DNA from: Candidatus Villigracilis saccharophilus
GTDB taxonomy: Bacteria; Chloroflexota; Anaerolineae; Anaerolineales; Villigracilaceae
Reading direction: 5' to 3'
Assembly (NCBI GenBank): GCA_016709305.1
Contig: JADJNA010000018.1
Span: 46,078 to 110,077 of the forward strand
DNA: 64,000 bases
In this document: positions 29,843 through 41,740 of the stretch, piece after piece
How the letters are laid out: every line of letters begins with the position of its first letter
How positions within the stretch are numbered: position 1 is the stretch's first letter
The notes under the pieces: model-generated
The model's input: the letters and a program-made list of their open reading frames with translations, nothing else
The model's database searches: none
What the model was told of the DNA's origin: nothing
Program-made: the position numbers and the translations under genes

Positions 29843-30329
29843 AGGACTTCTGCAAATTCTTTAAGTGCAGTTGTGTGTTGTTGAGCAGTTCGATCATCAT
29901 CTCGCGAATGTGCTTGTTAAGGTAATGCGTCTCGAGTGTGGAGAGCGGCAGGAAGCGTGCGCCTGCAACCACATGAATACAATTCGCCGATCCGCACAGG
30001 CAGATGAATGGCGCCTGCATTTCCCATTCTGTGGCGGGATAGAAGAAGGATAGTTCTTCTCCTTTTTCTATATCACGACGGGCGATCATTAGCATGTTTT
30101 CTGTATCAAGCACAACGTTGGGATCACAGGAATGATTCAGGGCGGCGAGTTTGCCGACATGCGTATGAACGTTTCGCCCAATCTGAACCGTGAAGCGATT
30201 GGGTTTATCCATGATGTTTTCGCTGGGCATGGCGCAGATCGCGTCACCTTTTTTGTGCGCCTGTTTTGTGATGAGTGTTCGAAATTTGTTCTCTGTTCTG
30301 ATCGCAAGAGTTTCCATTGTCGTTGTCAT
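29841..30329 (-). CDS. Small SET-domain protein, putative lysine methyltransferase
   Basis: About 162 residues from the ATG at 30329, which has an AGAAGGAG site 11 bases upstream; an in-frame ATG at 30362 has no ribosome site. The SET core is visible: LNHSCDPNVVLD contains the NHSC S-adenosylmethionine motif, GEELSFFYP supplies the catalytic-tyrosine region, and CLCGSANC resembles the post-SET cysteine cluster. SET proteins methylate lysines on protein substrates. Bacterial ones are patchily distributed and their targets are mostly unknown. The gene stands alone. Confidence 0.75.
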   Translation of the reverse strand: MTTTMETLAIRTENKFRTLITKQAHKKGDAICAMPSENIMDKPNRFTVQIGRNVHTHVGKLAALNHSCDPNVVLDTENMLMIARRDIEKGEELSFFYPATEWEMQAPFICLCGSANCIHVVAGARFLPLSTLETHYLNKHIREMMIELLNNTQLHLKNLQKS

Positions 30330-30490
30330 TATTATTTTTTCTCCTTCTGTAAAAAATATCATTAAATATATTTTTGTTACTGCAAGACACTTTGTAGTAT
30401 AGCAACAATAAAAATATATGCAAGGTTTAAGCGAATACCAACCGGATATATTAAGGTTGAACTGGAATACAAAGAAAAAAAATAAAATAA

Positions 30491-30519
30491 TTGCGACGAA
30501 GAATCGAATCCGTTATAAT
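30491..30519 (+). promoter_or_regulatory. Sigma-70-type promoter of the exported hydrolase gene
   Basis: TTGCGA (30491-30496) and TATAAT (30514-30519) are 17 bases apart; a second TATAAT starts at 30522. The gene's ATG is at 30560. Confidence 0.6.
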
Positions 30520-30559
30520 TTTATAATCAGTGTCACAAAAAAAATCAAGTGAGGATAAT

Positions 30560-32449
30560 ATGCGCAAAGTTTTATCGGTGTTGAACATTCTTGTCTGTGT
30601 ATTTTCACTGTATGGTTTTCGGTCCATGCCGCAGGCCTCCGCCTCCGAGGTCGTTATTCTTAATCGTTCCGATCAACCAACATTAAAGATCACTGACGGT
30701 GACGCGATCCATCTGCAGATAAAACTTTCACAAGCATTGCCGAAGGAAGAGTTGATAACATTTACACTTGGCGAGCAGGGTTCTGTTGTCGGCACCTGTA
30801 CGATCGCGGCGGAAAAAGATACCTGTCAGACAGAGTCATTCCTCTCGTTGGGGTGGTATTGGGGCGTTGACGGGACAGCGCAAAAAAGCCGGGTAGTGAA
30901 TGCCCATAACAGTGGAAACAGTCCGCTCGGTCAATCTGACGCGCTTCAAGTCCTGCCGCGACCGGTGGTATTGGTGCATGGATTTATATCCACATGGGAT
31001 ACATGGAAACCTTATCTTGGTCCTGATGGATTTTTGTCGTCGCTGGGGCTGCGTGGATTTGCCGTGGGCGACGGCCAGGTGGACGGGGTGATGGATACGG
31101 GGTCATTGACGAAACCGACCGGACGCACAAATTCGATCGCCCAGAATGCTGAAATTGAAGGTCAGTATATTGACGGCGTGAAGAAAGCCACCGGCGCGGA
31201 GATGGTTGACCTGGTCGGACACAGCATGGGTGGAATGATCTCGCGTTATTATATTGACCGTGTGATGAAGGAGCGCGACGTAGCCCAATTAATTATGCTC
31301 GGTTCCCCGATGGGCGGTTCCGATTGCTCTGTTCTGCCTGCGACGCTTGGCTTTTACCTGCCCGCCTCGATCGAGATTCGCCAAAGCTATATGCAGGGTG
31401 TTTTTAATAATCAGATCACCCATCGGCATGGTGTGGAATTTTACGACTTGGGCGGAACGCCGATCCTGGAGCCTTTTAAGTCACCTTGTACGGACGTGCC
31501 GAATGATACTGTTGTTTCCTTTGGAAGTATTAATGCGATTGAGTTAAATTCCGAGCGAATCGAGGTCATCCATAGCGAATTGACCTATTCCACTTTTGCC
31601 TTTGAAAAATTTGTACAGCCATTATTACAAAAAAGCGCAGGAACATTTAATATCAGCGCTGATCCGAAGCCGACTGCTGCCAGGTCAGAATCTTTACAGT
31701 TTACGCGGGTTTACAAGGGAAAAGTTGACAAGGGTGGATCAACAGAATTGACGATCAATATTGATCCGAATGTCACCGTGGCTTCTTTTGCGCTATTTGA
31801 CCCGACTCGTTCTGTAACGGTCAGCGTGGTTGGCGCAAGCGGAAAGGAGATCCCGCTGGACACCGATCAGAATGGATTTGTGCAGGTGGACGACCCTTCA
31901 TCCATGATTTATCTTGGATATGGTTTCGCGAATCCTAAGGCAGGTCTGTGGCGTGTAACGGTGCACGCATCCGACACAACTCCCGCGGAGGGAGCTGACT
32001 TTGCCGTATCAGTTTATTTTGTTGGCGGGGCAGTTCTTCGAGCGCATTCGAGCACATTGATTCCAAAGCTTGGTGAGGAGGTTCAGTTAAGCGCAGAGGT
32101 CTCAATGAGCGGGCAATCGTTGGAGATCAAGCAGGCGCAAGCTGTGATCCGTGACCCGGACGGGAATGTTGAAGTACTTGAATTTACCGCGGGTAAAAGC
32201 ATTTCAGCAGCGTGGAAGCCGAAAACCCCCGGTGCGCATGGTGTGGATATTATCGTGACAAGCGCAGCCACAGACGGCGCGCCTGTGGAAAGGACAGCTT
32301 TTCTATCCGTGGAAGTGCAACCCAACCCAAGCCTATTTCAGGTGACAGGCAACCTGGTTCTGGTGATCGCATTGGCCGCGCTCGTGCTTGGCTTGATCCT
32401 TTTTGCTTTTGTGCGGACTTTGCGAAAAGTTGCACTCTTAAAAAGATAA
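30560..32449 (+). CDS. Exported, membrane-tethered lipase-like alpha/beta hydrolase
   Basis: The protein has 629 residues from the ATG at 30560, which has GAGG five bases upstream; a GTG at 30530 is in frame but less likely. A signal peptide ends near ASASE. A beta-rich domain (about 25-130) precedes the hydrolase core: VVLVHGF forms the oxyanion turn, GHSMGG carries the nucleophile Ser222, and a late His lies in IHSELTY. The pattern resembles PGAP1/lipase-class-2 enzymes acting on esters. The C-terminal third holds further beta-sandwich regions and a last membrane helix followed by basic residues, so the enzyme is anchored outside the cell. It is convergent with the PAS giant. The substrate is unknown. 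Confidence 0.8.
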   Translation: MRKVLSVLNILVCVFSLYGFRSMPQASASEVVILNRSDQPTLKITDGDAIHLQIKLSQALPKEELITFTLGEQGSVVGTCTIAAEKDTCQTESFLSLGWYWGVDGTAQKSRVVNAHNSGNSPLGQSDALQVLPRPVVLVHGFISTWDTWKPYLGPDGFLSSLGLRGFAVGDGQVDGVMDTGSLTKPTGRTNSIAQNAEIEGQYIDGVKKATGAEMVDLVGHSMGGMISRYYIDRVMKERDVAQLIMLGSPMGGSDCSVLPATLGFYLPASIEIRQSYMQGVFNNQITHRHGVEFYDLGGTPILEPFKSPCTDVPNDTVVSFGSINAIELNSERIEVIHSELTYSTFAFEKFVQPLLQKSAGTFNISADPKPTAARSESLQFTRVYKGKVDKGGSTELTINIDPNVTVASFALFDPTRSVTVSVVGASGKEIPLDTDQNGFVQVDDPSSMIYLGYGFANPKAGLWRVTVHASDTTPAEGADFAVSVYFVGGAVLRAHSSTLIPKLGEEVQLSAEVSMSGQSLEIKQAQAVIRDPDGNVEVLEFTAGKSISAAWKPKTPGAHGVDIIVTSAATDGAPVERTAFLSVEVQPNPSLFQVTGNLVLVIALAALVLGLILFAFVRTLRKVALLKR

Positions 32450-32505
32450 AATTAATATAACAGCACCCACAAGGGTAAGCGAGCTGTCTGACTCCAGAGT
32501 CATTT

Positions 32506-35500
32506 TCAAGACGAGCTTTCATCAAAGATGACCGTGCGATTGCGTCCGGCTTGTTTTGCGGCGTATAAAGCCTGGTCGGCACGCAGGAGCAGGCTTTCCA
32601 CGGTATCCTGCTCTGAGGCGTCGTGGATCGATTGAGCAATGCCGATGCTGATCGTAAGCGTCAGCGGACCTTTGTTCGTATCGAGGCGCATGTCCGCAAT
32701 GCTGGCATGGATGCGTTCCGCGAGGGACAGGGCATCCAGCGCGCTGGTCTGAGGCAGGAGGATGACAAATTCGTCGCCGCCATAGCGCCCGATCAGGTCG
32801 GCGGAGCGGAGTTTGGCGCAAACCGTTTCAATGGTCAATTTAAGGGCTTCATCGCCAATGGCGTGCCCGAAGGTGTCGTTGATCTGTTTGAAATGGTCAA
32901 TATCAAAGAACATCATCGAAAGCGGCGGTTGATAACGCATGGCGACTTCGAATTCGCGTTCGGCAAGTTTTAGCAGAGAGCGGTGATTATTGATTCCCGT
33001 CAATCCGTCTGTGCCGGCCAGTGCTTCCAGCTCGGCATTCAATAAGCGGATCTCTTCCTCGGCTTTCCTGCGGGCGGTTATATCGCGGATATTGCATTGT
33101 ATGACCTTTTTGTTGTCCACCAGATAAACATTACTGATGAATTCAACATTAACCTTGCGGCCATCAAAAGTCTCGAGCGGCAGGTTCTCATAGCGAATAT
33201 ATTGCTTTTGTTGTAATTCCAGGAAATTATCCTGATTGGCGACGATATCTTTGAAGAAGCCGATTTCCCAGAGTTCTTTGTCAATGAATTGTTCACGTGA
33301 ATAGCCCAGTAATTCGATCAAAAATGGATTCACATCTTTGATCATCCCAGAATCTGCGTCAACGATCAGGATGCCGTCTTTTGCTGTTTCAAATAGACGC
33401 CGATAGCGGTTCTCCGATTCAAACAGCAATTCCTCTTTGCGCTTGCGGTCGGTGATATCACGGTTGCTTTCACGGCGGCCGAGCCAATGATTATCTTCAG
33501 AATAAACAGTGGTACATGAATGGGCGATCCAGCGCGTTTCGCCGCCGGGGGTGAGGATGCGAAAATCAATTTCCAGATCCTGATCCTTTAATTCCCCGCC
33601 TGCGGCGCGCTGATGCTCGATCAGGATCGATTGATCGTCCGGGTGTGTAATCTCCAGTATAAGATTCGGGTTGGTATTAAACTCAGCGGCTGGGTGACCG
33701 CTGATCTGTTCACAGGAAGGGGAGTTATATAAGTAGGTTCCATCTGGAGCCCGCCATGCTTCCCAAGCATAGGTGAAGTTTGCCACAGTGCGATATTTCT
33801 CTTCGCTTTCACGAAGTTTATTTTCGATCTGCTTTTGTTCAGTGAGGTCGGTTACAACCGCGATCGCGCCGGCATACTTTCCATCAATTTCGCGAGGCGC
33901 GCCAGTGATCAGGACATGGGCGACACTTCCGTCCGTACGCATCAGGCGCGATTCATATGTGGATACCTGTCCCTGTATGCGCCGCTTTCTCTGTTCCGAT
34001 AATACAGCGTTTTCTTCCGGCAAGGAAATGTCAGCCGGGCGCTTGCCGATCAAGTCCGCCGGCATATAACCAAACAACCGCGCATAAGCTGGGTTGACAA
34101 ATTCGAAACGTCCGTCTGCGTCTGTGACGGTGAGTCCCTGACCCATCACGTTGACGATCTGGGTGGCAAAATCACGCTGCGCCTGAAGATCGATTTCCAT
34201 TTGTTTGCGCATGGTGATGTCTTGATGAGTGCCGAACATCATAAGCGGCTTGCCGTCACTGGTGCGGGTGATGACGCGGCCGCGATCGAGAACCCAAATC
34301 CAGCGGCCATCCTTGTGCTTCATTCGGCTTTCATGTTCGTAATTCGGAAGTTCGCCCGCGAAGTGCCTTTCCAGAAATTCGCCAGACCGCTTTAGATCCT
34401 CCGGGTGGGAAAAATTTTCCCAGGTCTTGATGCTTGCAGGCGCCAGTTCATCGAGTGTGTATCCAATGATCTGCGCCCACTTTTGATTGAAGACTGTTTC
34501 CCCGGTCTGGATATTCCATTCCCAAGAGCCGACCTGAGTACCTTCAAGGATGCTCTCTGTCCGCCAATACGCTTCGCGCACAGCCTCTTCCATTTGTTTG
34601 CGTTCGGTAATGTCTTGAATCGTACCCCTCGACATCAAAGGATTGCCTTGCGCGTCAAAATCAGTGTCGCACGCCTCGTGCACCCATTTGATGCGGCCAT
34701 CTCTCATCAGGAGGCGGTGATCTACTTTATATGGTTTAAGTGTTTTCAGGGAATTCTGGTATTTATCATTCACCAATCCCCGGTCGTCCGGATGAATGGC
34801 ATTCAAAAAGCCCTCATAACTCGGATCAAACATTTCGCGGTCGATCTCAAATAAATTGTAGATTTCATCCGACCATTTTAAGATATTGGTTACAAGGTTC
34901 AATTCCCAATTCCCGATATGCGCAATTGCCTGTGCCCTTCTCAGGCTTAATTCACTTGCACGTAAAGCCTCTTCGATCTGTTTGCGTTCGGTGATATTGC
35001 GGATGATGTGCACCGCATTGATCACTTTTCCCGCAGCATCGCGAACGGGACTGAAGTGCAGTTCATACCAATTGCGCTCCAATGCGTTCTCAACGCTGTG
35101 AAACTGAAATCTTCAGGGGGAGATTGTTTGCGGTCATTCGGAAGATGTGCCAATGCCTCGGTCAGTGAGGCGCCGGGTTTGAGGTCTTTGCCGTATATTT
35201 TTTTGAACTCTTCGTGAAAGGCTGAGTTAAAGAGCGTATAACGCAATTCAGTCCAGCATGGCGATCACACCCTGGTACCTTCCTGACATTACCGAGTTGT
35301 TGATGGGTTTGGATCCTCCCGCCTGCTTGCTCGGTAATATCCTGGGCTATGCCGGTCATCAAGACTGGATTGCCTGCCCCATCAATAATGACATCACCGG
35401 CTTTCGCCCAAATATGACGGGTGATCTTATTCGGCAGGAGAATGCGATATTCGATCGGCTTCTCGCTCGCGATGGTTCTCGCGTTGGTCGGAAGGACAAC

Positions 35501-38500
35501 GTGCAAGTCGTCGGGATGGATTACCTTTCTAATGACATCCCCCAGCCGGCCGGTGTATGAATATTTATCGATCCCAAAGATGCGATACATTTCATCAGAC
35601 CAGGTCACTTCCTGTGTATTTAAGTTCAGCTCCAACTTCCAACCTGGGCAATGGTTGGGCTTCTCTGGCTCGCGGTACCTTTGTTCGCTCTCTCGTAATG
35701 TATCCATCATTTTTTTACGCTCGGTGATGTCATGCGCCACTACCTGCATGGTTGGTTTGCCATTCATGACCAACCTGTTACCAGCCACTTCGACATTCAC
35801 AGGCGAGCCATCCAGCTGTAAAAATACCTCTTCGATCATTGCAAGAGTTGAATCTTTGTCACCGGATCTGCCGACCCGATCCATGACGATCTGGCGGTAG
35901 GCTGGATGCACTCTATCTATAATGGGAGTTCCAAGCAGGTCTTCAGGTTTGGCGGCTCCGAAGAGCTTGAGGGCAGCATTGTTGACAAAGATGAAACGCC
36001 CCTCCTGGTGGAGGAAGATCGGTTCAGGTATGGTGGTCGCGAGTAAGCGGTAACGCTCTTCGCTCTGGCGCAATTCCTTTTCCATACCATCCAGCTGTGT
36101 GATGTTGACATGCTGGATAATGGCGTTGGTTATCTTTCCATATGAATCCCGGATGGCAGAGATGTTCACATCCAGTACGACCCTGACGGCCTGCTCAAGG
36201 CTGAGATTGTGTATGTCGGCCGTGTTATAGGTCATGAGAAAACGGGCTGTTTCCCCTTTCTCGAAAACATTCCGAACCCGCGGCATGTACCCCTGCGCAT
36301 TGATCTGGTTGTCATTCAAGATATTGTATTTTCCGACGACCTCCTCATCATGGACATGAAGAACATCACGGCAGGCTTGATTCATGCGGATCAATGTGCC
36401 GTGTTCGTCAGATACCCACAACGAGGTTGGACTGTGTTCGATGATATTGTTGAGAAATATCTGGGATTCAGCTAATTTCTCTTCCAGTCGCTTGCGCTCG
36501 GTGATCACATCAAAAACCGCAACAAAATGCCCGGGTGAAGGGCTGTAGACGAAGACAGAAAACCACATCTTCAAAGTACGCAGGTAAATTTCAAAACTTT
36601 CAGACCTGCCGGTCACAGCGACCCGTCCATAGGTTTCAATCAGTCCCGGGTCAGACTCACGGATATTCGGAATAATTTCACTTACCCGTTTATTAATAAC
36701 GTTACTCAACCCGGTTTGTGTTTCGAAGGCTTTGTTTACCATCAAGTAAATGAAGTCAGATGGTTTGCCATTCTCGAATAACATTTGACAATACGCGAAA
36801 CCATTCATATTTTCAAACAATGAACGATAAAATTTCTCGCTTTCGAGTAAAGCCTGTTCCGCCTGTTTGCGCTGGGTAATATCTTCCTTGATGGCGAGAA
36901 AATTGGTGATCTGCCCGAGATCATTCCAGACCGGTGCAATCGTTGCCTTTTCCCAATAAAGTTCCCCATTCTTTCTCTTGTTTTGAAACTCACCCTGCCA
37001 CTGATTGCCGGACGTGATCGTGTCCCAAAGGAGCCTGTATTCCTGCTCAGTTGTGTATCCTGATTTTAGGATGCGCGGATTGCTGCCGGCGGCTTCTGCC
37101 AATGTATAGCCTGTGATCTCGGTGAATTTTGGATTGACATATTCGATGGCGCCGTCTGTGCCTGTGATAACAATGGAGGCCGGGCTTTGCTCGACCGCGC
37201 GCCCAAGTTTTCGGATCTCCTGTTCATCTTTCTTGCGGTCGGTGATGTCGTGTGCTAGGGCGAACATCACTTTGCGGTTCCGCCAGACATAGGGTCCGCC
37301 CACGATCTCGACCGGGAAAACTGTCCCGTCTTTTTTGCGATGATAGCGCAGCGGAATAAAAGTTGTCCCGTCCAGGGTGGCTTTAACCGTCGCCGCGTTG
37401 GAAGCCTGGTGTTCGGCAGTGATGTCATGGATGGTCATGCCGCTCAAAAGCTCTTCACGGCTGTAGCCATATACACGCTCGTAGGCTTGATTCACCTCAA
37501 GCAGCTGCAGTGTTTCAAGGTCAAAGATGCAGATCGCGTACATCTCGTTATTAAATATAATGCTATATTTTTCTTCGCTCTCCTTTAACTCGATCGTTAA
37601 TTCTTCAGCGATCCGCCGAGCATTGACCTGCGTTCTGAGCAGGGAAAGTACCAGCCCTGCAAAAAAATGGTGAAGCTTGTTCCGCCGGACAATATGAACC
37701 AAAAACTGTCATAATCTGCCAAAGTTGACAGCCCGCCCATCTGCGAGAATCGCAGAGTCCAATGATGTCCTTCGAAATCGACCGGGGTCAGCCTGGAAAA
37801 CTCCGGGGTGGAAGCGGCAAGCGCTTTATCCGCTTCACTCCTGCTGTCAAACAACAAGCTGTCTGCAGAGATTACATCCCCATCGTGGACCTGCAAGTGA
37901 AAATGTTCGTTCCCATGTTCGGTCTCCCAATTCCTCAAGGTGCCGCGCATCAGGTCAGTCATGCGGTAAGGGCTGTAGACCCAGCCTAGAATGGCTGCGC
38001 GGCGCTGCGCGACAGTCTCGATCGGCATCCCCTTGCGATAGATCGGAACATACATCAGAACACCGGCTTGCACATCTTCGTTGGTTTCCTGCACCAGCAC
38101 AACCTTCCCGGAAAGCACGGCCGTATTTTCATCGCGCGCCTGCTCCATCGCCGCGCGGCGCACGGGTTCTGAGAACATGTCATAGCCAAAGGCGCGCAGA
38201 TTGCGGCCTGCAAAAGGTTCAAGATAAATAATAGAGGAATAGATCCCGCGATCGCCCTCAGGGCGGACCGTGTACTGCGGAAACCCTTCGTCTCGAATTT
38301 GCTGGATGTGCTGATCGAGTTGTTCAGGCGGAATCAAAAGCGCGAATCCGACTCCCTGTATGCCGGGCAACTGTTCTTCGATGCGGAGCTGCTCGATGAA
38401 GATGTGCCATCCCTCACGTGTGACGGTACCAGACGATTCAAGAAGCGCCGCGCCGCTGAATAAGACTTGGGCGTTGGCGGAGAGGCGGTCTGCGATGTTG

Positions 38501-38727
38501 AGCTGGATCTCGCTGCTGATAAAATCGAATTCGCGTTCCGCGGCAAGCTCCGCTTCTGATTTTTCATAAAACGATGCGAGCGCAGTGACGGTCATACCAA
38601 GAATCAGTAAACCAAATACAAACCAAAGATTGCGCGCACCAGTGCTGCGAATAAAATCCGATGCGCGGAAATGCCAGGTTGATAATATAGATTGGGCTGT
38701 TCCAGGTTTGGTTTTGGTCTTGATCAT
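32506..38727 (-). CDS. Giant CHASE-(PAS)12-GGDEF diguanylate cyclase (several apparent frameshifts)
   Basis: Three long frames line up into one protein of about 2,070 residues. The start (38727) has a membrane helix and a clear CHASE domain (about 75-300; RREG-type GVGFALLIPPEQL, IYLEPFAGRNLRAFGYDM), then a second helix. One missing T in the run near 37665 joins SFTIF to FAGLVLSLLR. Twelve PAS repeats follow, many ending in DITERKQ-like PAC segments. Several indels scramble the seventh (35,080-35,290). The C-terminal GGDEF domain has the intact motif in RYGGDEFVILL and an RxxD inhibitory site (RSAD) five residues before it. I see no EAL domain. If the indels are real, only the last 858 residues (from 35082) would form a working PAS-GGDEF protein. 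Confidence 0.75.
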
Positions 38728-38967
38728 ATTTTTTACCCTTGGATAATATCAGCACCCTGTCTACCGTACCAGACCTTTTTGGACTTTGAATTCACAATTT
38801 TAAACAGAAACGTAAAAACAAACATGGGTGTTATCGCAAATTACGCATAATGTTCCGAAGGTTTCCGTAAGTTACGGCTTGTTTTCCCCCAAATCTTCAG
38901 ACCGGTGCGTACCATTATTTAATCATATCAGTTTATAGGTGATTTTTTGCTAAAAAGGAGATTAAAA

Positions 38968-40204
38968 ATGACAGAATCAAATTCGTTCTTTGAGCGACCC
39001 AATGTAAATAAAGAGACCATTCAAATCGGGGCAGGCATCCCGTTTGCATTTGAAAGTGTGACGAATTCAGCGCTCGGAGTTGGCGGAGCATACGGCACCT
39101 GGGGCGACAGTTATGATAATACCCGGCTGCGCGATCTGGTCTCTTATCGCCGCGGGGAATTCCTCCAAGATGCGGATGTAATGAATCTTTCTGAATTAGG
39201 GTTTCTCAGCCAGGCATCATATTCCTGATCTAAGTGACGCAGACCATCTTGAACTTGAAATACAGGTTGGCGCGCGCATGCTGCGCGAGGCGGCGCAGGC
39301 AAATCAGTGGGACCCCGCAGATGTGGATGCAGTCTTGATCGGCATGAGCGGACCTGTTTCAAGCGACTATGTTTCATTGATCTGTGAAAGAGCGGGAATT
39401 TCAAGCAAGGCATTAAAAGTAAGCGTCCATAAAGCCTGCGATGGTTCGGTTGGAAGTTTGAATCTCGCGCTTAACCCATGGCTGGGGCGCAAAGGTCACA
39501 TGAATATTGCCGAGGAATTAAAAGGAAAGAAAGTTTTGTTGGGCGGCATTGAAGGACTAAGCCGTTTTACAAGCAGTTCGCATGATAAGTATGCCCTGCA
39601 GTTGTTTGGGAATGCGGCGGGCATTATTGGTGTTGTGCCGGGAGAAACATTTAAATTCCTGGTCGGCAAAGACTATGAGGCTTTTGACGATGAAGGCGTG
39701 CTGGCTGTGCGCATGTATTATCCACACTCACAACAGATGGACGAGCAAGGCTCGCAGGTGGAGATCACCCAGACAGATGCATCAACCATCCGCGTGGCGG
39801 GATTAATGCACGAGCCAGAGCATGACGGACCGATCGCGATGGCCGGTCCGATGGGCATGGTCAAGTTATTTGTGCGCACGGGCGTGAAAGTGGTGACCGA
39901 TGTGTTCAATGAATACGCGGAATTGATGAACAAGCTGGGGACACCGGAGAAGAAAATCTCGGTGGGTATTGTGCATCATGCCAATTATAAGATCAATCAA
40001 CTTAAGGCAAAACAATTGCAAGGCGCGGGCATTGAATTCCCGATGCCGTGGCTGGTGAGTGATTTTGGGAATGTGAGCGCGGCGAGTAATATGATCGTTT
40101 TCCTGCGCCAACTGCCGAAGATTAAGGCGGGTGACAATGTCCTGTTCGACGGGTTTGGGGCTGGAACTTATTACGATGTGCTGGCCGCGACGATGGGGGA
40201 GTGA
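38968..40204 (+). CDS. KAS III/FabH-like condensing enzyme (apparent frameshift near 39210)
   Basis: About 411 residues starting at the ATG at 38968, seven bases after AAGGAG. The frame breaks near 39210 (FLSQA, then RHHIPDLSDADHLELE in the next frame). The thiolase-fold triad is visible: Cys in HKACDGSVG, His in VGIVHHANYKIN and Asn in DFGNVSAASN. This is the FabH / 3-oxoacyl-ACP synthase III pattern, which condenses an acyl-CoA with malonyl-ACP. The N-terminal region is unusual and no other fatty-acid gene is adjacent, so it may be a specialised KAS III or HMG-CoA-synthase-like enzyme. A strong hairpin follows the stop. Confidence 0.75.
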
Positions 40205-40244
40205 GAGGAAAAGAAGAAGGATGAATAATGAAGGATGAAAGTAA

Positions 40245-40281
40245 AAAGACTTCGGAAATCTTATAGATTTCCGAAGTCTTT
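40245..40281. terminator. Bidirectional terminator hairpin
   Basis: A 17-bp perfect stem (AAAGACTTCGGAAATCT and its complement) with a 3-nt loop and A/T-rich flanks lies between the convergent KAS III-like gene and the radical SAM gene. Confidence 0.8.
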
Positions 40282-40357
40282 AACTCACCTTACGCAATAT
40301 CGTTCTACGCGGCACACACCTGAGATTTCAGGAGTAGAGACCATCACGATTGGGTGC

Positions 40358-41515
40358 TTAAAACAATGCCAATTGCAGGGCGGCTTTTCTTCCATCCAAT
40401 AAAACATACGGTGCGGCGCGTTCGGCGATGATGCCCAGTTTTTTTAGCGCGGAAAGATCGCGCAGTTTATTTGATTTTCTCGCATTGAGGATTGCGTCAG
40501 CGCCTTTCAGGCCAATGCCGGGAATACGGATCAACTCATGCCTGCCGGCTTTGTTGATCTCAAGCGGAGTGTTTGCCAGATACATTTGCGCCCAGGCTTG
40601 TTTGGGGTCGGCATTGAGAGGCAGGTTATTGAAGTTGGTAAACGGCAGATCTTCGAGATCAAAGCCGTAATCACGCAAGAGGAAGGAAGCCTGATACAGG
40701 CGATGTTCGCGCATGGGGTCAACAGCAGGTTTGTTTTCAAGCGGGGTATCGCGAATGGGATGAAAGGCTGAAAAGTAGGCACGCTTTAAACGCACGTTTT
40801 TATTCAACCAGCTTGTGACCGTCAATAACTCAAGATCGCTTTCATCTGAACCGCCGGCGACAAACTGGGTGGCTGTTGAAGGCCAGCGGTTATTCCAAAA
40901 TTTATAGGCAGGAACTGTTTGGCGAATCTCCTCGATCCACTTCAGCGGGCGCAATAATTCTTCAAAGAAGATCTTGTGCGGTGCAAGTTTTGCCAACCGT
41001 TCCGTGTTGGGCGCTTCCAGATTAACTGAGACACGGTCAGCCAATTGCATGGCGCGAAAGACTTGCTCTTTCTCCGAGCCGGGCATGACCTTCAAATGAA
41101 GGTATCCGCGATATTTATATTTTTTGCGCAGGATATCTGCCGTGTCGAGGAGTTTATCCATCGTGCGGATACCGCCGCCCGCGATCCCCGAGCTGAGGAA
41201 AACGCCTTCAGCGGCTCCACTCTGGTTGAGTTTGTTGAATAGCCCGGCAAACTCATCCGGCTTAAATGTGGCCCGCCGGAAATCACGCCCCGCGCGGAAT
41301 GGACAATAGAAACAATCGCGCTCACAGGCGGAGGAGAGCAGAGTCTTGAGGAGCATGATCTTCTGTCCGTTGGGGAGCTGGGCGGGATGCACAAAGGCTT
41401 GATCCTTCTCCTTCGGACTGAAACAATCCGGGGCGGAGGCAGTGACGCGCGGTTCCCCGTCCGCTTCAAAAACCATTTGAGAAGATAACGCCTTGAGAGT
41501 ATCCATTGAGTTCAT
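40358..41515 (-). CDS. Radical SAM protein with helix-hairpin-helix end (putative DNA modification/repair type)
   Basis: The protein has 385 residues. The 4Fe-4S cluster motif is CxxxCxxC (Cys64, Cys68, Cys71 in CERDCFYC), which binds S-adenosylmethionine for radical chemistry. The C-terminus has a helix-hairpin-helix (IPGIGLKGADAIL, about 325-345) typical of non-specific DNA binding. This combination matches the family named 'putative DNA modification/repair radical SAM protein', which in other genomes often sits beside a uracil-DNA-glycosylase-like gene; no such partner is seen here. It is transcribed alone, towards the terminator at 40245. The actual reaction is unknown. Confidence 0.85.
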   Translation of the reverse strand: MNSMDTLKALSSQMVFEADGEPRVTASAPDCFSPKEKDQAFVHPAQLPNGQKIMLLKTLLSSACERDCFYCPFRAGRDFRRATFKPDEFAGLFNKLNQSGAAEGVFLSSGIAGGGIRTMDKLLDTADILRKKYKYRGYLHLKVMPGSEKEQVFRAMQLADRVSVNLEAPNTERLAKLAPHKIFFEELLRPLKWIEEIRQTVPAYKFWNNRWPSTATQFVAGGSDESDLELLTVTSWLNKNVRLKRAYFSAFHPIRDTPLENKPAVDPMREHRLYQASFLLRDYGFDLEDLPFTNFNNLPLNADPKQAWAQMYLANTPLEINKAGRHELIRIPGIGLKGADAILNARKSNKLRDLSALKKLGIIAERAAPYVLLDGRKAALQLALF

Positions 41516-41740
41516 AATTCTATTTTAGAACATTTGGTCTATTCCATCAAGGGGGAATTTGTGGAATAATGGCGGGAATTAACCCGTACCTTTATGCCAT
41601 AGACAGTGTTTACCATACATACTTCTCACAGAACGACTCTCGCAAGGGAGGGGAGGATGCTATCGCGGACGATATACACTTGATCTTCGTAAGTTCAGTT
41701 TCTTGATGTAATAATAAATCACACAAGGAGAATTACGAAA

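Noticed and set aside
41516..41740. Riboswitch upstream of the amino acid permease
   Set aside because: The 225-bp leader shows no motif of a known riboswitch class and no terminator/antiterminator pair.
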